Assembly: GCF_965363235.1 (NCBI RefSeq)
Contig: NC_134843.1
Location: forward strand, 95,017,795-95,081,794
Length of the DNA stretch: 64,000 bases
Source: Mytilus galloprovincialis
Taxonomy: Eukaryota; Mollusca; Bivalvia; Mytilida; Mytilidae
Direction: 5' to 3'
A program made the position numbers and the translations under genes. This document shows, piece after piece, positions 57,731-64,000 of this stretch (the first letter of the stretch is position 1; every line of letters starts with the position of its first letter). The notes beneath the pieces were generated by a model, which saw nothing but the letters and a program-made list of their open reading frames with translations, did no database searches and had not been told where the DNA came from.

Positions 57731-58626
57731 TGCATTGCTCAATAAAACTTTTCATTCATGATAACAAGTGGTCCCACAATAAAGTGCACATGTGAATTAA
57801 ATAAAACAATAATGAAATTCGTGTTTTCATGATCATTGCTAAAGAATTGTAATTAAAAGTATTGAATGCTTCTTTTTGTAACTTGATCATGAGTTTAAAA
57901 AAAAAAAAACAGCAGCCACAGACTTAACTATGTGAATTCCATTTTTGCTTTATCATGCACATTGGTCTTTTGATGTTGTCACACTGAATTTATACATTTT
58001 GCTTGCTTTGAGACCAAAATATTGTCAAAAAATTATTAAAACAAAACTTGCATTTTCAGATTATAAAAGGGACTTGGGAACACCCAGAAAGTATGATTTT
58101 GCATCATTTGTTCTATAGCTTCTTGGGCCTTCAGTGGCTACAAAACCCTTCAAAAAAAAAATTTGCCTCACTCCGCTCGTCGAAATATGTTTCCCAATAC
58201 CTTTAAAACAGGCTAGTTACAACAAAACTGTAATACTATGTATGTATGCAATACATGTATATGCAGTTGCATGGGAATATAAAAATTCATTTCTGCAGAG
58301 GATGATGATTAATTCTGATTAAATGGTACATAATGACTTGACTATACATGTATTACTTATAATAAACAAATCATTTAAAATTTGTATGTTTTTAAATATC
58401 ATAGATATAGTTGTGAAAATGAATAGTCAGTCCCTTGCTTTAATGAAAATGAAAAATCTTGCTTCAATAGTGCAGAAAATGAATAATCTGTCCTCTTAGT
58501 TTACGAAAATAAATAACCGATCAAAAACAAATCCTCCTGCCCCTTTTTAGTTTATACGTTATGTTTTGCGTACTATTGCTTGACCCTTGCTTGTCTGAAT
58601 TCTGTTTGTCTTTTTGTCTTTTTAGT

Positions 58627-58705
58627 AAATAGTTATCAAAGGTACCAGGATTATAATTTAGTACGCCAGACGTGCGTTTCGTCTACATAAGACTCATCAG
58701 TGTGT
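58627..58705 (-). repeat. dispersed repeat, family A fragment
   Basis: 'GTTATCAAAGGTACCAGGAT', 'TATAATTTAGTACGCCAGAC' and 'GTCTACATAAGACTCATCAG'. It is the reverse complement of the family A right end. Confidence 0.8.
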
Positions 58706-58969
58706 TGTCAGTATATTTTTGACTTGTGAGTTCGGATGTCCCTTGCTATCTTTCGCCTATCTTTTAATGCTTTCAACTATAGTAAAACGGCATAGTAAAT
58801 GAGTGACACTATTTTCAATTGTAAATTCACAACTTCTTGAGGAAGAACGAACTTTTAGAAAAGACAGTCTTACTACAAACGGCATGATATTTAAAGCAGT
58901 GTGCCGGGACAAATTGATTTTGAAAACCCTTAACTAGGACATGACTACGACTAATTTGGTTAAGGCACT

Positions 58970-59490
58970 GTGCAAATCGTATATGTAGACTACTAATAAT
59001 ACTAAACAGTGTACTTCCGTAAAGTAATCGGGTGAGATTGGTTTTGTATAGTGAGTGAATTTATCAATTTTTAAAAATAAAAATAAAGTGTATTTAAGAA
59101 GCTATTCTAGTACTCTTTTCCCGTGTATAAGAACATAGCCATTCATTAAAAAATCTTAATTTAAAAAAAAAGACTTTTTCCTTATGAATCTAAGTGAGTT
59201 TGTCGACATTTCATAAAGCTGACGTTTTCTTATTAGAATTACAAAAAACATGATGACCCCTATCGTTTTTTTTTTCATTTTCCGTTGTAAGCCGATTGAA
59301 AATTCCAGTGTGATAAATTATTTAGAAAATTGGCCGGAGATATTCCATTCAGTATCGTGTTAGTACCTTAATACCAAACAGCGTACTTCAGTATTGTATC
59401 GGGTGAGAAAGGCATTGTATAGTGAGTGATTTTGTCAATTTTTATATGAAAATAAAGTGTATTCAAGTTTCTATTCTAATTTCCGGGGTT
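58970..59490 (+). repeat. diverged tandem duplication
   Basis: 58985-59125 and 59365-59490 share 'AAACAG.GTACTTC', 'ATCGGGTGAGA', 'TTGTATAGTGAGTGA' and 'AATAAAGTGTATT.AAG' in order. Non-coding, of unknown origin. Confidence 0.65.
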
Positions 59491-59734
59491 CTTTATCGGT
59501 TTGTTGTCCATACACCATTGTCCCATTAGGTTTGTTTTTTTTACGTTTTCTTTCCATTATAAAAAAAAATAGAAGAAAATACGATGAAAAGCATTTCCTC
59601 AATCGTTTATTACTTCACAGCCTATCTATAGAATCGAGGCCAATGCCCTATGACTACTGAATCGCATGAACGACATGCGCATGAGCATGACCTTATCAAA
59701 TGTATCATCATGTCACGGTACTGCTAACTATTTC

Positions 59735-60045
59735 AATTCTTTAGGGGGAGGGTTTTGATCCCGCCAACATGTTTATCCCCGCCACATTCTGTATGTATGT
59801 GAGTGTCCCAAGTCAGGAGCCTGTAATTCAGTGGCTGTCGTTTCAGCGTTGATTTGTAACATATTTGATTTTTTGAGGCCGTTAGATTCCTCGTTTGAAT
59901 TGTTTTACATTTGTCATTTCGGCGTCTTTTATATGTTATTATTCGATATGGGCTTTATATATAGTTGTTAATGTTTGTGTCATTTGGTCTCTAGTGGAAA
60001 ATTGTCTCATTGTCAATCATACCACATCTTCTTTTTTTATATTTA
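59735..60045 (+). repeat. dispersed repeat, family B fragment
   Basis: 'GGGGGAGGGTTTTGATCCCG', 'GTCCCAAGTCAGGAGCCTGT' and 'CAATCATACCACATCTTC'. Confidence 0.85.
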
Positions 60046-60171
60046 TGCTCTAAAATCTTTTATTTTCAATTTATTCCTCTGTTTTTCTGTCATGTAAACA
60101 TGTGTAATACTTTATTGAATATGCCTATGTAGATTAAAACCCAAATTTGAAAAAAAAGATATTAATATTTC

Positions 60172-60228
60172 TGTTCTGTTTTAGTTTTCCGTTTCCGTTC
60201 CGTATTCCGTTCCGTTTTCCGCTTCCGC
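60172..60228 (+). repeat. TTCCG-rich short repeat
   Basis: 'TTTTCCGCTTCCGCC' preceded by several 'TTCCGTTTCCGTTCCG' units. It lies immediately upstream of the duplicated transporter promoter/exon 1 block and may mark its breakpoint. Confidence 0.6.
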
Positions 60229-60245
60229 CGTTTAGCAACACCCGA

Positions 60246-60560
60246 TATATTTTGGGGTTATGTGGATAAAATTACTGATTGTATAAATAAACATGTGCAT
60301 TACGTTCAATGTTTGTGTTTACTTTGATATGGACCAATATCTGAGAGGAAGACTGAGTTTAATTTTAGGACAGTAAAAATGTCCGCACAGTATACAGACA
60401 GGGGATTTGCTTGGGTGGTATTAGGGGGTAAGTTTATTCATACACCGACCTTTTACTGATGCGGAGATGTACTCTGATCTTTGTGGCCGTCAGTATGATC
60501 AGTTTTTAATTCTTTGTTCCTTCCGTAGTTTGTATCCGCTAAACACGCATAATTAGGAGT
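60246..60560 (+). pseudogene. lone second copy of transporter promoter and exon 1
   Basis: It matches 45284-45690. Exon 1 copy 60379-60427 reads MSAQYTDRGFAWVVLG plus one base, donor GTAAGT. There are only two coding differences (both in the third codon, GTA to GCA, plus a silent TCA to TCC). The upstream block with TATAAATA is kept, but about 76 bp of leader present in the first gene (45440-45518) is missing, so the ATG follows 'GGACAGTAAAA' directly. The reading frame and donor are intact. I find no exon 2 in the remaining 3.4 kb. It is therefore either the start of a second transporter gene with a long first intron past the right edge, or an orphan exon. Confidence 0.85.
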
Positions 60561-62030
60561 TAGTCTCGATAACCCAGATGCATATTTAATATAGCGTCTG
60601 GGGTGATTAACCGGACTGGTCAGATATTTATAGGGGGCGTAACAAATAATTAAATATAGAACATATCTATAAATAGCACTTCCGTTATCCCCATTATATT
60701 TTAATATAAACAACAGTAAACAGTGTATTAACGTTACATGTATATCATGTGATTTTTTAAACTAACATTTTGTAGCTGGCACTATGTTGCCCAACTTGCA
60801 GATGGGCAATTTTAAAAGAACGATTGAAAACTGTAATTAGCGGTGATTTTTTTTCCTGAATTTTGTACACATGTAAACATGGTAAAACAAAATTTAAAGA
60901 AAGACATGATTTTTTTTTTCGTGGGAAAAATTTGGTTGATTATATAAGGAAACACTGTAGCATGACTGTATACATGGTATAGTGCCATCCTTATAACACA
61001 TTCTGGATCCGCCCCTGTGTGTGTATAGAAGATACCACGCTCCGCTGTGCGGCTAAGAGAGGGATCCGTAGGTGGACCGTTGTACACAAAGCAATACAAT
61101 ATACCCTAATTTTCTGGTGAGTTATAATGTCTCCGACATGTATCCAGAAGGGCCTATAATTGTTTTTCCGTTACGAACATTAACATTATTTACCACAAGA
61201 CGATAACAAAGCAACCCAAAATCAATCTATTTTTATATTATAACACACCACGTTTAATAGTCTCTTATCTTCATACTATAAAATACATTTTTTCTCTATT
61301 TTCGTATTATAGCATACCACTATATATATTCTCTATTCTATAAAATATTTGCCACTTGACGTTAAGCAACCAACAGTCGGTATATTGATATATTGTATCC
61401 ACGTTAGTCTATACCCAATTCTTTATTTCCCCCCCATCATTTTTCTTAGTTCTCATTCTGTAAATTCTTGTCATAATTCATGCTTTCCTTTTTACATTAT
61501 CTTTCAGATATCTGACGCACTTACCTTACTCGAAAAAGCACACATCAAGTTACGTTTATGGAAAGAAAAACAACTCATACAAATACTAAGATTTCAATGT
61601 AGAAAAACCTCCATAAAAACTTATTACTAGCAGATCAGTGAGATCATACAATGAGCCAACTCAATTTTTATTTACAAAATAAACTGCTGATCTTAAAATT
61701 GCAAACGACAGAATGATTCACAAAAATCTATATCGCTTAATCCTTTTGGGAAGAAAACATTTAGGGACCAACCTTCACACAATACCACTTTGCCAGTCTC
61801 CGTGTTTATGAAGAAATACATAAGTTAACCAGTCATTCATGAAACCCAATACTCTTTGAATGCATGTTTGAATCAATTACATGGATAGGATGGAATGGGA
61901 TTTATCCAAAACTGCATGAGAACTTGTAATTTTTTTTAGCTGAAATGTGTATTCTCTTCATACAAACTATTATAATATCCATCATGTATTAAAGGGCAGC
62001 TTCACAAGAACAATAACTTCTCCTGTACAT
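60560..62030. other. no recognisable gene
   Basis: AT-rich sequence. A minor palindrome lies at about 60573-60602 (CCAGATGC ... GCGTCTGG). Small frames (60453-60713, 60812-61099, 61349-61630) show no recognised motif or splice support. Confidence 0.4.
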
Positions 62031-62039
62031 GTGAACCTT

Positions 62040-62220
62040 TATATAATATAAGCCGACTTGAGATCGTCATGATTGCTAATGAGGCAAAAACCAAGCAGAG
62101 TTCAAATGACATGGTTATTCGCAAACATAATCACTGCTCGGCCTTCAATATTAAGAAAACCCCATACCATATAAGTAACTGAGAAGGGCCAGACACGTAA
62201 ATGAGATACAATTCAAACGT
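62040..62220 (-). repeat. decayed family B copy
   Basis: 'GTCATGATTGCTAATGAGGC', 'TCGGCCTTCAATATTAAG' and 'ACACGTAAATGAGATACAAT' weakly follow the reverse complement of the family B 3' end. Confidence 0.45.
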
Positions 62221-62526
62221 GAAAACTGTTAAATTTTTGATATGATTTTTTATTTGTTAATACAAATCTTAATTCTCTGACATATCTGACAACAATGTGT
62301 TTCTTGATTTTTGTTTTTTACTGATATATGTCTGTGTACCTTTTTTCGCTTTGTGGTTGCTGTCAAATAATGTTTACCCCACATTTTTGATACTGTGATT
62401 TATTTATAATGATTGCTGCTTCAGTAATTAAAAACAAATCTTTGTATCTTTTTTCTTATAAAATTGAAGATGTTTCTGATACAATGAAAATTCGAGTATT
62501 ATAGATTTTTTTAATTCTTCACATTT

Positions 62527-62991
62527 GGTCCGAGTACACAGTTATTTCGTAGTGCATTTCTTTTAGACAATAAATGAAAATTAAAAAAATCCCACCTGCG
62601 CTTTCTCAATAATATTTTTACAGTGTGTTGTACTACTATTGGGACAAATTATATCAAAATTATAGAAAACTTCATCAGCTCTAACTCAAAATATGGACAA
62701 TTGTATGTTGAGGGGGTCTTGAAATCTTTTGACAGCTTCCGAAGTGCTAATTTTTGACCTTTTTCAGCTGGACCTAATCACTACTTTACATTAATATTTA
62801 TGACCCCAATTTTTTTACAGTGTCATTTTACCCCCCAACTTGCAATATGAGGCATAAAACATGGAGAAATAAATTTGGAAGGGGTATAACAAACATTGGC
62901 AAGTAACACACTGTCCACACTAAGGACTATATTCGTGGACAACGAAAATCGGACAACGAAAATCAAAGGACGATAACTGTGTACTCGGACC
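62527..62991. mobile_element. inverted-repeat element, GGTCCGAGTACACAG ends
   Basis: GGTCCGAGTACACAGTTAT and ATAACTGTGTACTCGGACC are perfect 19-bp mirrors 465 bp apart, flanked by ATTT on both sides (possible target duplication). There is no coding frame. Confidence 0.7.
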
Positions 62992-63154
62992 ATTTTACAC
63001 ATAACATCTGTGTCCAGAAATCTTTATTGCTTTGTCTACAAAAGAAAGTAAATATTAAAATCATATTTTAATTTTTGGTCACCAGCATAGCATATATGAA
63101 AAACAAAATGTTTGGAAAAAAACATCAAATATAAATATACATTTTAAAATGTTT

Positions 63155-63275
63155 TGGTCCAAGCGGAATCCCGCTATGGGATTCGAGGTTATCTCGCTGT
63201 GTTGATGACACAACCCATTGGTGGCATTGGGTTGTTTCCTGCTCTTTTGTCGGGTTGATGTCTCTTTGACACATT
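63155..63275 (+). repeat. dispersed repeat, family C fragment
   Basis: 'GGGATTCGAGGTTATCTCGC', 'TTTTGTCGGGTTGATGTCTC' and 'TTTGACACATTACC'. Confidence 0.7.
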
Positions 63276-64000
63276 ACCTGTTTTTAAAAAAAAAATCATG
63301 ACTACGTGTCCCACTTCTTATATGTTTGTATAAGCTAAATGCATTTGTTTAAAAAAAAAAACGAGCATAAATCATTTTGACCGTTTTATGTATGTACAAA
63401 TTGGCATCTTCTAGATATACTTTGTTTGTTTTTCTTCTGCTTATGGTTTTGGATTGCGTTCCCTCCTTTAAATGTGTACAACCTTGCGCATCTTTCCTCT
63501 CCCTTTTTTATACACATATCAAGATGCGAACTCCCTTATACACTACAGATAGATACAACAAACTTATCCTGGATGAAGTTCATATTTATTTCTGCGTCAT
63601 AAAATAAAGTTAAATAAAGTATTTATAAAGTTAAAGATACTACAAATCAACCCCAAAATGTATTTATAGCGTACACACGACTGTTCGAGTGGTCTCAGTC
63701 AATACAAAAGTTGTCATTTATAGTATAATTATTAACTTGCTTGCGTAGAACGGACATGCAGGAAAAAATATAACTACTCGATGTTTCAGGTTGTATTAAA
63801 GTTTATGTAACAGTGTGTGTTGTTATATCATCTTACCAAGGTTTGATGTGCTGTTATTTTCCTTCGCGGTCATGGAAGCCATGCTGTCTGGTGTTTTCCA
63901 CGACTTGTATGTCACAAAAACATATAGATAGCTTTAAACAACAATCGGTACACTCGGGCTTTTCAATAGTATTATCGTAATATAATTTCTTCCGAAGTCA

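Overview
The window is AT-rich, intron-rich invertebrate nuclear DNA. Short conserved exons lie in introns of 0.1-3 kb, and the DNA is saturated with dispersed repeats and small inverted-repeat transposons. The repeat families (notably the roughly 550-bp family with the 'CCCAAGTCAGGAGCCTG' core), the RING-less B-box/propeller protein and the gene structures fit a marine bivalve, most likely a mytilid mussel. This assignment is pattern recognition, not a search result.

Layout. 1-4.3 kb: the first two coding exons of an inositol monophosphatase gene on the minus strand, running off the left edge, plus repeats. 4.3-12 kb: intergenic, with a nested pair of transposons, a palindromic MITE and a duplicated tRNA-derived SINE. 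12.0-32.4 kb: a complete-looking plus-strand BOP1 gene (ribosome biogenesis), 19 coding exons and 736 residues. Its introns carry minisatellites, at least five inverted-repeat transposons and three separate local duplications of its own exons. 34.2-35.9 kb: a minus-strand, single-coding-exon B-box/coiled-coil/propeller (TRIM-like, RING-less) gene. 40.65-41.3 kb: a small secreted cysteine-rich protein on the plus strand. 45.5-53.9 kb: a five-exon plus-strand SLC16-type monocarboxylate transporter (468 residues). 54-64 kb: repeat-rich DNA holding a lone second copy of the transporter's promoter and first exon at 60.2-60.6 kb.

The genes do not form a pathway; this is an ordinary stretch of unrelated housekeeping and lineage-expanded genes. 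The most unusual signal is inside BOP1. Exon 17 is present ten times in a head-to-tail array, with both splice sites in every copy and only 11 bp between copies. Seven copies keep the full coding frame and three short ones would stop. Exon 11 is partly duplicated, and the acceptor plus 5' end of exon 18 is present three times, with a precisely datable MITE insertion in one unit. I found no CRISPR array, no credible RNA gene and no intact virus-like element; one possible solo LTR is noted as a fossil.
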